From NCBI GenBank assembly GCA_030744625.1, contig JASLQF010000015.1:1-41514 (forward strand): a stretch of DNA of 41,514 nt, written 5' to 3'. Source of the stretch: Rhodospirillales bacterium (GTDB lineage Bacteria > Pseudomonadota > Alphaproteobacteria > Rhodospirillales > JASLQF01). The notes below the pieces were generated by a model that saw nothing but the letters and a program-made list of their open reading frames with translations, searched no databases and was not told the origin of the DNA. Numbering within the stretch: position 1 is the first letter of the stretch; every line of letters starts with the position of its first letter. A program made the position numbers and the translations under genes. Below, one piece after another: positions 1 to 10,707 of this stretch.

Positions 1-39
1 GCGCTGAAAGGCGATCAGGGAACGCGGATAGTCGGGCAT
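1..39 (-). CDS. 5' end of a gene leaving the left edge; possibly an IS1595-type transposase
   Basis: Only 13 codons are visible, read leftwards from an ATG at 39-37 (peptide MPDYPRSLIAFQR). A good Shine-Dalgarno sequence, GGAGG, lies at 53-49 with nine bases to the ATG, so the start is believable. The peptide resembles the opening of IS1595/ISXO2-type transposases, which often begin Met-x-Asp-(Tyr/Phe)-Pro followed by a Phe-x-x-Arg-Phe stretch. That is recall of a family pattern over a very short stretch, so the identity is weak. A LexA-like box lies 24-38 bases upstream of the ATG. No terminal inverted repeat was recognised between the gene and the LexA box. Confidence 0.35.
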   Translation of the reverse strand, partial: MPDYPRSLIAFQR

Positions 40-62
40 GGCGAACATCCTCCAAGCTAATC

Positions 63-77
63 GTTCATGTTATGTTC
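63..77. promoter_or_regulatory. LexA-like SOS box GTTC-N7-GTTC
   Basis: GTTC at 63-66 and GTTC at 74-77 are separated by seven AT-rich bases, an exact match to the direct-repeat LexA operator of alphaproteobacteria. The position is right to repress the leftward gene starting at 39. An eight-base motif with a fixed spacer is expected about once by chance in a window this size counting both strands, so the intergenic position and the nearby SOS cassette supply much of the support. Confidence 0.5.
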
Positions 78-305
78 TTACCATGCCTTCGTTCGCCTGT
101 CATCAAGATTTCGGGGTACCGGACGGTGAGGGATAAGCCTCTATCGTTTTATGAACATTACTTGAAGTACCCTTCGGATGAAAATCGCGAACTCGTTGAA
201 GGATTTTTGCAAGAAGCAAGAAAGACACCCTCTGGCATGCTGGATCAACCTCTAGGCAAATCACTCCTTAAAGCGCAACAGGCTATTGAGGCCGACAAGA
301 TGTAA
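72..305 (+). CDS. small hypothetical ORF, doubtful
   Basis: This open frame gives up to 77 residues. The ATG at 72 sits inside the LexA-like box and has no Shine-Dalgarno sequence, so a real product would more likely start at the GTG at 126 (about 59 residues, also with a poor ribosome site). The predicted peptide is rich in charged residues and ends in Glu-Ala-Asp-Lys-Met. No domain was recognised. The stretch is visibly richer in A+T than the genes to its right, which fits an acquired fragment, the remains of one, or non-coding DNA. It ends 26 bases before the converging CopD-like gene. Confidence 0.25.
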   Translation: MFLPCLRSPVIKISGYRTVRDKPLSFYEHYLKYPSDENRELVEGFLQEARKTPSGMLDQPLGKSLLKAQQAIEADKM

Positions 306-331
306 GGCACAGGGAGGCCGGCTGAGCGGCG

Positions 332-796
332 TTATATCCAGTACCGCCCCGAGGCACCGATGGCGGCGGTGATCAGGCCGAGCGCCAGGTTGGTGGCGAC
401 GATGCGGCGGATGACGTTGAGCTGCCCGCCGGCGGCCGGCCAGTCGGCGGCCTCGACGGCCTTTTGGAAGCGGCTGAAGGGCGCCCCGTAGAGGTAGACG
501 TAAAGGGCGATCATGACGAGGCCGAGGCCGTTCATGAGGTGCACGTGGAGGCCGATGTTGGCGAATCCGCCGAAGACGACCATCACCTGCCAGTAGCCCG
601 ACGCCGGCAGGGCGAAGACCGCCACCCACACCCACGGGAAGAAGCGCGAGAAAACACGCCCCCACAGACGCAGCCGATCGGGCGGCTCGAAGGCGCCCAG
701 GGACGGGCGCAACACCACGTAGGCGAAGAACATGCCGCCCACCCAGACGACGGCGGCGAGTACGTGGACGGCGTTGGCGAGGGCGATGGTGGACAT
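332..796 (-). CDS. CopD-like integral membrane protein
   Basis: The 154-residue product is almost entirely hydrophobic, with about four predicted membrane helices. It opens with a Leu-Ala-Asn-Ala-Val-His-Val-Leu-Ala-Ala-Val-Val-Trp-Val-Gly-Gly-Met motif, typical of the small CopD/DUF2269-like inner-membrane family. These proteins carry conserved His residues in the helices (His11 and the His-Val-His near residue 84 here) and are associated with copper or heme handling, but the function of such stand-alone versions is uncertain. The gene lies 88 bases downstream of dnaE2 on the same strand. No terminator is visible between them, so read-through from the SOS operon is possible, though a functional link is not implied. 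Confidence 0.8.
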   Translation of the reverse strand: MSTIALANAVHVLAAVVWVGGMFFAYVVLRPSLGAFEPPDRLRLWGRVFSRFFPWVWVAVFALPASGYWQVMVVFGGFANIGLHVHLMNGLGLVMIALYVYLYGAPFSRFQKAVEAADWPAAGGQLNVIRRIVATNLALGLITAAIGASGRYWI

Positions 797-884
797 GGTT
801 TCCGATGCGTCTTGGCGTTCGTACGACGTTAACTAGTCTTAGGCCACGTGTGCCGCCCGGGCAAGGGCTGGGTGAGGGACACCT

Positions 885-4022
<3,138 letters not shown>

Positions 4023-4064
4023 CGGAAATCAGGACCATTCGGGGGGCGGGTTTCAAACCCGGCC

Positions 4065-5636
4065 CTACGCGAAAAGCCCGTGCATGTACCAGCGCGGCGC
4101 CCTGTCGGGGCGATACAGACCTTCCCGGTAGAGCCAGAAGCGCCGGCCTTGCGTGTCCTCCACCCGGAAGTAGTCGCGGACGCGGCGTTCCGCCGCCGAG
4201 GCGTCCTCAGGGGCTTCCCGCCACCATTCCGGGGCGATGCGCTCGGGCCCCTCGGCGCGCGCCACCCGGTAGCGCGCGCGCCGCCAGCGGAACACCGCCG
4301 GCGGATCGTCGGGGATGGGCGCGATGACGTCGATGGGTTCGGGCCAGGGCAACAGGTGCAGGGGGCGCGCCTGCGCCGGCCGATTTTCCATGGACGCCGC
4401 GGGGTTCATAGTATGCGCGGCGGGAAGCGCCCGGCAGGCGCGCTCCGGAATGTGGCTGGGGCGTGCGTGAAGGCGCACCACGCCCGCCGCGCCGAGGCGG
4501 TTGGCGAGCCGGTCGACGAGGCGGGCGACGCCGTCCTCCGTTCCCCGTCCGCGGACGCGGAGCCCGCTCTGGGTGGGGGGCAGGGGATCGACGGCGGCGG
4601 CGGCGAGGACCATGACCTCGATCCCGAAGCCGGGATCCAGCCCCTCTAGCTTGTCCCGGAAAAGATGCTCCAGGTGCGCCGCGTCGCGCATCGGCCGGCT
4701 GGTGCCGATGGCGGTGCCGTCGCGGCTGCCGTCGGTGCGGTAGAGGGTGAGCTCAATGCGCCGCGCCCCCTGATGCGCGGCCTCCAGCTTCCGGCACAGT
4801 TCGCCGAGCAGGTGTCGCGCCGCACCGGCGATGGCGGCGCCGTGCTTGATGGGCTCGGCAAAGGCCAGGCGCGCGCGGACGGGAGATGGCGGGCGGCGCG
4901 GCGAAATCGGCTCCTCGACGGTGCCCAGGGCCTCGTCGAGGCGGCGGGTGAGGGCTTCTCCGAAGCGCCTGGCAAGCGGCGCGCGGGGCAGCTCGAACAG
5001 GTCGCCGATACGGCGCAGGCCGACGCGGCCGAGCCCCTCGGCGGCGGCCGGCGCCAGGCGCAACCCGGCCACCGGCAGGGATGCCAGCGCGGCGCGCGTC
5101 TCTTCCTTTCCGCTCGGGACGATGACCATGGCGTTCCCTCCGTGGGCGCTGAAACGGGCCACCGCCCAGGCCGCGCTCGGCGTGTCGGCGGCGGCGGCCA
5201 GGGCCGCGAATCCCTGGGATTTCAGGCCCCCGATCAAGTCTTCCAGGAGCCCCGTCTCACCGCCGAAAAGGTGCGCGCAGCCAGTGATGTCGAGCCACAC
5301 GCCGCCACCATCCGCCGCCGCCCATGGGGTGTAACGCCCGCACCACGCGGCGATGGCGGCCAGGGTCCGCCGCTCGCTCGCCGGGTCGGCCTCGGCCGTC
5401 GCCAGGCCGGGCGCCACGGCGCGGGCGTTGGCCAGGGTCATGCCCGGCGCCACGCCGGCGGCCTCGGCCGCGCCGTTGACGGCGACGACGCGCACCCCGC
5501 CCTGGTGGGCACTGATGGTGGCTAATGCCCTAGCCGCCGCCGGCCGCGACGCCGGCGACGTCGCCACCCGGCGCCGGCCCAGGCGCTCGGTGGCCAGGCG
5601 CGGCAACCACAGCGAAACGACCCGTCGTCCCATCAC
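4065..5636 (-). CDS. imuB: ImuB, Y-family-like mutasome adaptor
   Basis: The product (523 residues) belongs to the ImuB branch of Y-family polymerases, which lacks the catalytic acids and acts as the hub joining DnaE2, ImuA and the sliding clamp. It begins Arg-Val-Val-Ser-Leu-Trp-Leu-Pro-Arg-Leu-Ala-Thr, the standard ImuB opening. It carries the Trp-Leu-Asp-Ile-Thr-Gly-Cys-Ala-His-Leu-Phe-Gly-Gly motif near residue 113 and the C-terminal Leu-His-Leu-Leu-Pro-Trp-Pro-Glu-Pro-Ile motif near 430. The C-terminus has the usual Tyr-Phe-Arg-Val-Glu-Asp and Trp-Leu-Tyr-Arg-Glu-Gly blocks. The ATG at 5636 lies 107 bases before the end of imuA. Because the conserved motif begins a few residues after that ATG, a later start is unlikely and the overlap is probably genuine. 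Confidence 0.95.
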   Translation of the reverse strand: MMGRRVVSLWLPRLATERLGRRRVATSPASRPAAARALATISAHQGGVRVVAVNGAAEAAGVAPGMTLANARAVAPGLATAEADPASERRTLAAIAAWCGRYTPWAAADGGGVWLDITGCAHLFGGETGLLEDLIGGLKSQGFAALAAAADTPSAAWAVARFSAHGGNAMVIVPSGKEETRAALASLPVAGLRLAPAAAEGLGRVGLRRIGDLFELPRAPLARRFGEALTRRLDEALGTVEEPISPRRPPSPVRARLAFAEPIKHGAAIAGAARHLLGELCRKLEAAHQGARRIELTLYRTDGSRDGTAIGTSRPMRDAAHLEHLFRDKLEGLDPGFGIEVMVLAAAAVDPLPPTQSGLRVRGRGTEDGVARLVDRLANRLGAAGVVRLHARPSHIPERACRALPAAHTMNPAASMENRPAQARPLHLLPWPEPIDVIAPIPDDPPAVFRWRRARYRVARAEGPERIAPEWWREAPEDASAAERRVRDYFRVEDTQGRRFWLYREGLYRPDRAPRWYMHGLFA

Positions 5637-6336
5637 GCCACTCCACGAACCAAGCCGCCGGTGCGGCGCATCCAGCGCCGCCGCGGCACCGCAAAAGCTC
5701 CACCCACCAGCGGGGCGACGCGCCGGCGCCGGCTTGAGCGGCGGCGGAGACCCGCCAGCGAGTCACCGCCGGGCCCGGCGCCACCGCGCCGCCGGCGCCA
5801 TTGAGAAGGAGGCCGGTGACGCCACCCGCCTTGGCGGCCAACTGCAGGCGCCGCGCGGCTCCCGGCACAAGGTTTCCGACCTCGCCCAACACCGCCGCCG
5901 GCGCGCCGGAGCGCAGGCCTTCTTCCATGGCCCACAGCACGTCGGTCTCGTTGCGTCCGCGCGCCACGATGAGCTGCCGCGACGCCAGGCCGAAGGCGGC
6001 GAGGCCCGGGCCATAAAGGGCGCGTCCCCATGGGTCGCGGCGTCTGCGGCACCACAACACCGTGCCCCGGCCGCCGGCCAGACGCGCCGAAAGGGCGGCG
6101 CCGAAACCGGCGGCGGCGGTTTGGTTGGCGGCCCAATCGGCTGCGATCACCTCGTGAAGCACGGTACGCGGCAGCCCACCCCAGGGCAGGGCGGCGTCCA
6201 GCTCCGGGGAGCCCAGGGACAGCGCGCCCGGGGAGCCGCCGCTTTCCGGGGTCTGTCTCTCGATCCTGGCGATGCGGGCGCGCAGGTCCGCGATAAGGGC
6301 CGGATCGGGCCGTTGAAAACCGTTCGGCGGCGACAT
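5530..6336 (-). CDS. imuA: ImuA, RecA-like SOS mutagenesis protein
   Basis: This is a 268-residue ImuA-type protein, a degenerate RecA/SulA-like family always found with ImuB and DnaE2. The recognisable parts are the Leu-Gly-Ser-Pro-Glu-Leu-Asp-Ala-Ala-Leu-Pro-Trp-Gly-Gly-Leu-Pro stretch near residue 42, His-Glu-Val-Ile near 61, and the Trp-Cys-Arg-Arg-Arg-Arg-Asp-Pro-Trp-Gly stretch near 94. It is the first gene of the leftward operon imuA-imuB-dnaE2 and starts 35 bases downstream of an exact LexA box. Its last 35 codons overlap the start of imuB in another frame, which would couple their translation. The C-terminus is low in complexity (Gly, Ala, Pro), as expected for a region that also encodes the ImuB N-terminus. 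Confidence 0.9.
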   Translation of the reverse strand: MSPPNGFQRPDPALIADLRARIARIERQTPESGGSPGALSLGSPELDAALPWGGLPRTVLHEVIAADWAANQTAAAGFGAALSARLAGGRGTVLWCRRRRDPWGRALYGPGLAAFGLASRQLIVARGRNETDVLWAMEEGLRSGAPAAVLGEVGNLVPGAARRLQLAAKAGGVTGLLLNGAGGAVAPGPAVTRWRVSAAAQAGAGASPRWWVELLRCRGGAGCAAPAAWFVEWRDGTTGRFAVVAAPGHRAPGPAPGGDVAGVAAGGG

Positions 6337-6370
6337 GGAACTCCCTGCCTTGGTCTCGTGAACACTAAAT

Positions 6371-6385
6371 GTTCTTATTTTGTTC
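6371..6385 (-). promoter_or_regulatory. LexA SOS box of the imuA-imuB-dnaE2 operon
   Basis: On the minus strand this reads GAAC-AAAATAA-GAAC, the exact alphaproteobacterial LexA operator with a seven-base AT spacer. It lies 35-49 bases upstream of the imuA ATG, where repressor would block the promoter. Direct LexA control of this cassette is established in Caulobacter and other alphaproteobacteria. Confidence 0.85.
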
Positions 6386-6445
6386 TACACTGGATCGGGG
6401 CCATCGGTCAACGGCGGCGTGACGGTGGCGTGATGGTGGCGGCCA

Positions 6446-6459
6446 TTGACCCAGATCAA
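6446..6459. promoter_or_regulatory. FNR/FixK/Dnr-type box TTGAC-N4-ATCAA
   Basis: TTGAC at 6446-6450 and ATCAA at 6455-6459 are separated by CCAG. This matches the CRP/FNR-superfamily consensus TTGAT-N4-ATCAA in nine of ten defined positions. It ends 85 bases before the ATG of the cytochrome c gene, a plausible activator distance if the transcript starts about 40 bases further on. It implies oxygen- or nitric-oxide-responsive control of that gene. Confidence 0.6.
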
Positions 6460-6544
6460 TGGCGACGCCCGTCACCCGATCCAATGTGGCGGCCCGCACA
6501 GACATTCCGTGCACGGACGCCAACGCAGCAAAGGGAGCCCAGCC

Positions 6545-7330
6545 ATGAAACGCCTGAAAGCGCCACCATCGATGCGAGCGACATCGCTTCTGGCGACCCT
6601 CGTGGGCCTGCTGCTCGGCACGGTCCTGGGCTTGGCGCCGCCCGAGGCCGCCGCCCAGGAGGAAGGGCACGCCCACGATCCGACCAATATCTGGACGATC
6701 AGCCGGGGAGGCCAGCTTTACGACAAATGGTGGGAGGTGATCGAGGCGGCGCCCCCCAAGGAGACCCATCCCGCCTATCCCGCCGCCGGCAAGAAGAAAG
6801 GCTCCGCCACCTGGCGCTGCAAGGAATGCCACGGCTGGGACTACAAGGGCGTGGAAGGCGCCTACGGCAAGGGCTCGCACTACACCGGCCTCAAGGGCGT
6901 GCGCGGGGTGGCCGACATCGACCCCGGGCGAATCCACCAGATCATCATGGATAAGACCCACGCCTTCACGCCCGCGATGATGCCGCACTCGGCCATGGAG
7001 AAGCTGGCGCTGTTCCTGAGCCTGGGCCAGGTCGACATGGATAAGTACATCGACCGCGCCACCAGGAAGGCGCGCGGCGACCGCCGACGCGGCGCCGCCT
7101 TCTTCCAGAACATCTGCGCCGTGTGCCATGGCTTCAACGGCAAGGCCATCAACTTCAAGGACGAAAAGAAGCCCGAATACATCGGCACCGTGGCGCAGGA
7201 GAACCCTTGGGAAACCCTGCACAAAATCCGCTTCGGCCAGCCCGGCGTCGGCATGGTCGCCCTCAGCGTACTGAGCATCCAGGACCAGGTGGACATCCTG
7301 GCCTATACCCAAACGTTGCCCGCCAAGTAA
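6545..7330 (+). CDS. periplasmic diheme cytochrome c
   Basis: The 261-residue product has a signal peptide of about 37 residues (basic N-terminus, hydrophobic core around 12-31, Ala-Ala-Ala before Gln38), so it should be periplasmic. It has two heme attachment motifs, C92-x-x-C95-H96 and C191-x-x-C194-H195, each in its own cytochrome domain. Methionines at about 145-146 (Met-Met-Pro-His) and in the Gly-Val-Gly-Met segment of the second domain are plausible axial ligands. The ATG at 6545 is chosen because AGGGAG precedes it and the signal peptide begins there; an in-frame upstream extension to 6446 adds an unlikely leader. The gene is monocistronic, sits behind an FNR-like box and converges on nothing. 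Its redox partner is not shown; micro-aerobic or anaerobic respiration is inferred from the box. Confidence 0.93.
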   Translation: MKRLKAPPSMRATSLLATLVGLLLGTVLGLAPPEAAAQEEGHAHDPTNIWTISRGGQLYDKWWEVIEAAPPKETHPAYPAAGKKKGSATWRCKECHGWDYKGVEGAYGKGSHYTGLKGVRGVADIDPGRIHQIIMDKTHAFTPAMMPHSAMEKLALFLSLGQVDMDKYIDRATRKARGDRRRGAAFFQNICAVCHGFNGKAINFKDEKKPEYIGTVAQENPWETLHKIRFGQPGVGMVALSVLSIQDQVDILAYTQTLPAK

Positions 7331-7340
7331 CCGGCCAGGC

Positions 7341-7400
7341 GGTTGCTTCCTGTGGCATCCTGTGGCATCCGGCGGCATCCGGTGGCTTCCGGTGGCGCCG
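7341..7400 (+). repeat. 10-bp tandem repeat, six units
   Basis: Six consecutive decamers follow the pattern GGTGGCATCC: GGTTGCTTCC, TGTGGCATCC twice, GGCGGCATCC, GGTGGCTTCC and GGTGGCGCCG. The array fills much of the 117-bp gap between the cytochrome c gene and the NAD(P)HX repair gene. The two identical central units suggest recent slippage. It has no spacers and is not a CRISPR array. Confidence 0.85.
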
Positions 7401-7447
7401 GGGCTCGTCTATGATCGCCCGGGGCTGGGCAACACACCGAAAAACCG

Positions 7448-8914
7448 ATGAGCGACAACGTCCTTCTTTCCGTCGCCGAGATGTACGAGGCCGACCGCCT
7501 GGCCGAGGCCGGCGGCGTTCCCAGTCTCGAATTGATGGAGGCGGCGGGCGCCGCCATCGCCCGCCACATCCAACACCGCTGGCGGCCCGAGCCGGTCGCC
7601 GTTCTGTGCGGTCCCGGCAACAACGGCGGTGACGGTTTCGTGGTGGCGCGGCTCCTGCGCGACGCCGGGTGGCCGGTGCGCGTCGCCCTTCTTGGCGCCC
7701 CCGAGAAGCTCAAGGGCGACGCCGCCGCCAACGCCGTGCGCTGGGGCGCCGACGCGGCACCCGTCGAGGCCGGCGTCGACGAAGGCTGCCGGCTGGTGGT
7801 GGATGCGTTGTTCGGGGCCGGGCTGGAACGGCCGCTGAAGGGCGCCGCCAAGACCACGGTCGAGGCGCTGGCGGCGCGCGTCGGGGCCGGCGCGGCGGAA
7901 TGCGTCGCCGTCGACGTGCCGAGCGGCGTCCACGGCGACAACGGCCAGGTTCTCGGCGCGGCGGCCAAGGCAAGCCTCACCGTCACCTTCTTCCGCCGCA
8001 AGCCGGGGCATATGTTGTTTCCCGGGCGAAGCTTGTGCGGCGAGGTGGTGGTCGCCGACATCGGCATACCCGAAAGCGTGCTCGCCTCCATGGAGCCACG
8101 CACCTTCGCCAACCGACCCGGCCTGTGGCTGGGCGCGTTTCCCCGCCCCAAGAACGAGGGCAACAAATACAGCCGCGGCCACGCGGTGGTGGTGGGAGGG
8201 GCGGAAATGACCGGCGCGGCGCGCCTGGCGGCGCTCGCGGCGCGGCGCGCCGGCGCCGGCCTGGTGAGCATCGCGGCGCCGGCCGAAGTGTTTGCGGTTT
8301 ACGCCGCCGGGCCACCCGGCACCCTGGTCAAGCCGATGACCGACGATAATGGGTTCGGGGAGTGGCTCGCCGACCCCCGCCACAACGCCGTGTTGATTGG
8401 TCCCGGCGCCGGGGTCACGGAAACCACGAGACGCCGGACCCTGGAGGCGCTGACCCTGAAAAAGGCCTGCGTCATCGACGCCGACGCGCTCACCGTCTTC
8501 GCGGGGCAACCGGCGGAGCTTTTTTCCGCCATCGCCGCGCCGTGTCTGTTGACTCCCCACGAGGGCGAGTTCCGGCGCCTGTTCGCGGTTGAGGGGGACA
8601 AGCTGGAGCGTGCCCGCGCCGCTGCCGGGCAAAGCGGCGCCGTGGTTCTTCTCAAGGGGGCGGACAGCGTCATTGCGGCGCCCGATGGCCGGGCCGCCCT
8701 CAACGACAACGCGCCGCCAGAACTGGCCAGCGCCGGCACTGGCGACGTTCTGGCCGGGTTCGCCCTTGGCCTCATGGCTCAGGGCATGGACACTTTCGCC
8801 GCCGCGTGCGCGGCGGTGTGGATGCACGGCGCGGCGGCCGCCGCCTTCGGGCCCGGGCTCATCGCCGAGGACCTGCCGGAGGCCCTGCCCGGGGTGCTGA
8901 AAAGCATCCTTTGA
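7448..8914 (+). CDS. nnr: bifunctional NAD(P)H-hydrate epimerase and dehydratase
   Basis: The 488-residue protein repairs hydrated NADH and NADPH. Residues 1 to about 215 form the YjeF_N epimerase domain (Ser-Leu-Glu-Leu-Met-Glu-Ala-Ala-Gly-Ala-Ala near 27, then Cys-Gly-Pro-Gly-Asn-Asn-Gly-Gly-Asp-Gly near 53). Residues from about 220 onwards form the ribokinase-like ADP-dependent dehydratase. In it one sees Tyr-Ser-Arg-Gly-His-Ala near 240, Leu-Thr-Pro-His-Glu-Gly-Glu-Phe near 367 and the Ala-Gly-Thr-Gly-Asp-Val-Leu-Ala-Gly catalytic motif near 431. The length and two-domain order match the usual fused bacterial enzyme. It is cytosolic housekeeping and stands alone between the decamer repeat and malonyl-CoA decarboxylase. 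Confidence 0.95.
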   Translation: MSDNVLLSVAEMYEADRLAEAGGVPSLELMEAAGAAIARHIQHRWRPEPVAVLCGPGNNGGDGFVVARLLRDAGWPVRVALLGAPEKLKGDAAANAVRWGADAAPVEAGVDEGCRLVVDALFGAGLERPLKGAAKTTVEALAARVGAGAAECVAVDVPSGVHGDNGQVLGAAAKASLTVTFFRRKPGHMLFPGRSLCGEVVVADIGIPESVLASMEPRTFANRPGLWLGAFPRPKNEGNKYSRGHAVVVGGAEMTGAARLAALAARRAGAGLVSIAAPAEVFAVYAAGPPGTLVKPMTDDNGFGEWLADPRHNAVLIGPGAGVTETTRRRTLEALTLKKACVIDADALTVFAGQPAELFSAIAAPCLLTPHEGEFRRLFAVEGDKLERARAAAGQSGAVVLLKGADSVIAAPDGRAALNDNAPPELASAGTGDVLAGFALGLMAQGMDTFAAACAAVWMHGAAAAAFGPGLIAEDLPEALPGVLKSIL

Positions 8915-9002
8915 CAGACGGTGCCGCTGAATTCGCCGCGAGGGTTGCTTTACAGGGCCAAAGGAACAACTTTTATGAGATGCTCTTAGGCGCGGGAGAA
9001 AC

Positions 9003-10433
9003 ATGAGCGAGCAAGTCAACTTGGGTTTTCTTGACCGGGCGCTACGCAACCTGCGCAGCGCCTGGCAAGGAATCGCCGGCGTCAAATATGACGCCGCGGC
9101 GGCCAGCCTGCGCCCCGACTTGCCCGATGAAGACGCGGCGCGCCTGCGCGAACAGATGCGCGCCTGCCTGGAAACACGGGGCGGCGAGGTCTCGGCACGG
9201 GCGCGCGCCGCCGCCCTGGGCCACGCCTATCTGGCCCTCGACGCCGTCGGCCGCGAGCGCTTCCTGAAGGTGCTGGCCGAGGATTTTGACGTCGACCACG
9301 AAGCCGTCGACACCGCCGCCGAGGCGTTGCGCCAGGCGGACGGTGCCACCGTGGCGCGCCAAGAGGCGGAAAAAAACCTGCGCGCCGCTCTGTGGGCGCC
9401 CCGCGTCAAGCTGCTGACCCAGTTCAACAGCTTGCCCGAGGGGGTCAAGTTCCTGGTCGACATGCGCGCCGAGCTCATACCCATGGCGCGCCGGGACCCC
9501 CTGCTCAAGGCGCTGGAAAGCGACCTCAAGTTCCGGCTCACCATGTGGTTCGACGTGGATTTCCTGGAACTCAAGCGGATCACCTGGGACGGCACCCCGG
9601 CGGAGGTTTTGGAAAAGCTCATCGCCTACGAAGCGGTCCACGCCATCACGAGCTGGGACGACCTCAAGAACAGGCTCGCCTCGGACCGCCGCTGTTTTGC
9701 GTATTTCCACCCGCGCATGCCCGACGAGCCCCTGATCTTCGTCGAGGTGGCCCTGGTCGACGGCATGGCGGACAGCATCCAGGACTTGCTCGATGAGAAG
9801 GCCCCGGTGCTGGACCCGGCCAGCGCCGATACCGCCATCTTCTATTCCATTTCCAACGCCCAGAAAGGTCTCGCCGGGATCAGCTTCGGCGGGTTTCTCA
9901 TCAAGCGCGTCGCCGACAGCCTGGCGGGCGAATTTCCGGGGCTCAAGAATTTCGCGACACTATCCCCGATTCCCGGGTTCCGTACGTGGCTGGACGGTGT
10001 CCTCAAGAACGGCGAGGCGGGGCTGCTGCTGCCTTCCGAACATAAGACACTGAAATCGGCGGCCGGAGGCTTGGGGGGTGCCAAGGGGACCTTGAAGGGC
10101 TTGCTCGAAGGGGTGGATCAGGGCGCCAAGGGGGCCATCGGCAAAATCCCGTGCGGCCCGCTCATGCGGCTGTGCGCGCGCTACCTTCTGCAAGAGAAGA
10201 GAGAGGACGGCGCGGCCCTCGACCCGGTCGCCCATTTCCACCTCAGCAACGGCGCCCGCATGGAGCGTCTCAACTGGCGGGGCGACCGCTCGCCCAAGGG
10301 CATGGCTCAGTCGGCCGGCATCATGATCAATTACCTCTACAAGCTGGATGACATCGGCGAAAATCACGAGGCATACACCTCCGAGGGTGAAATCGTGGCC
10401 TCGTCTGCGGTGCGCGGTCTGCTCAAGGGGTGA
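9003..10433 (+). CDS. mcd: malonyl-CoA decarboxylase
   Basis: The product (476 residues) matches the MCD/MatA family, which converts malonyl-CoA to acetyl-CoA and CO2. The N-terminal half is the helical domain. The C-terminal half has the acyltransferase-like catalytic fold, with the Phe-Tyr-Ser-Ile-Ser-Asn block (Ser282, Ser284) and the His-Phe-His-Leu-Ser-Asn-Gly-Ala block (His411, His413) that hold the catalytic Ser and His in this family. Further conserved text follows (Arg-Leu-Asn-Trp, Gly-Ile-Met-Ile-Asn-Tyr, Glu-Asn-His-Glu-Ala-Tyr). The ATG is preceded by GGGAGAA. No matB (malonyl-CoA synthetase) or transporter is adjacent, so the role may be control of malonyl-CoA level and not growth on malonate; that is inference. 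Confidence 0.95.
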   Translation: MSEQVNLGFLDRALRNLRSAWQGIAGVKYDAAAASLRPDLPDEDAARLREQMRACLETRGGEVSARARAAALGHAYLALDAVGRERFLKVLAEDFDVDHEAVDTAAEALRQADGATVARQEAEKNLRAALWAPRVKLLTQFNSLPEGVKFLVDMRAELIPMARRDPLLKALESDLKFRLTMWFDVDFLELKRITWDGTPAEVLEKLIAYEAVHAITSWDDLKNRLASDRRCFAYFHPRMPDEPLIFVEVALVDGMADSIQDLLDEKAPVLDPASADTAIFYSISNAQKGLAGISFGGFLIKRVADSLAGEFPGLKNFATLSPIPGFRTWLDGVLKNGEAGLLLPSEHKTLKSAAGGLGGAKGTLKGLLEGVDQGAKGAIGKIPCGPLMRLCARYLLQEKREDGAALDPVAHFHLSNGARMERLNWRGDRSPKGMAQSAGIMINYLYKLDDIGENHEAYTSEGEIVASSAVRGLLKG

Positions 10434-10469
10434 GGCCGATGAACCCGCCGCGCACCCTCCGGCCGGCGA

Positions 10470-10497
10470 TTGACAGCCTGTGCAATTGCTATAGATT
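10470..10497 (+). promoter_or_regulatory. sigma70-type promoter of tRNA-Leu
   Basis: A perfect -35 TTGACA at 10470-10475 is followed after 16 bases by TAGATT at 10492-10497. The predicted start near 10504 is about 30 bases before the tRNA. No other strong promoter is seen in this gap. Confidence 0.5.
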
Positions 10498-10535
10498 TGC
10501 GCGCCCGGTGCGGGACCGCCAATCGAGGGCGCGCG

Positions 10536-10622
10536 GCGGGCGTGGTGGAACTGGTAGACACGCCAGGTTTAGGACCTGGTGGCGGCAACGCCTTGGGGGT
10601 TCGAGTCCCTCCGCCCGCACCA
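10536..10622 (+). tRNA. tRNA-Leu (anticodon UAG)
   Basis: The 87-base gene has acceptor arms GCGGGCG (10536-10542) and CGCCCGC (10612-10618), discriminator A and an encoded CCA. The anticodon stem-loop is CCAGG-TTTAGGA-CCTGG, giving anticodon TAG, which reads CUA and other CUN codons. The long variable arm and the GGTTCGAGTCC T-arm are those of a class II leucine tRNA. Confidence 0.98.
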
Positions 10623-10707
10623 TGCGCCGTTCCGACGTAGGCCGGCGGACGGTGTGGCGCGGCGCTTGAGGGCGATGTGATTTACGGGTGATCCGATTGG
10701 AGGTTTT

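Noticed and set aside
6446-6544. N-terminal extension of the cytochrome c gene to 6446
   Set aside because: The frame is open, but the signal peptide begins at 6545 with a ribosome site, and the extension would cover the FNR-like box.
7341-7400. CRISPR-like array
   Set aside because: The units are 10 bp, contiguous and without spacers, and no cas gene is present.
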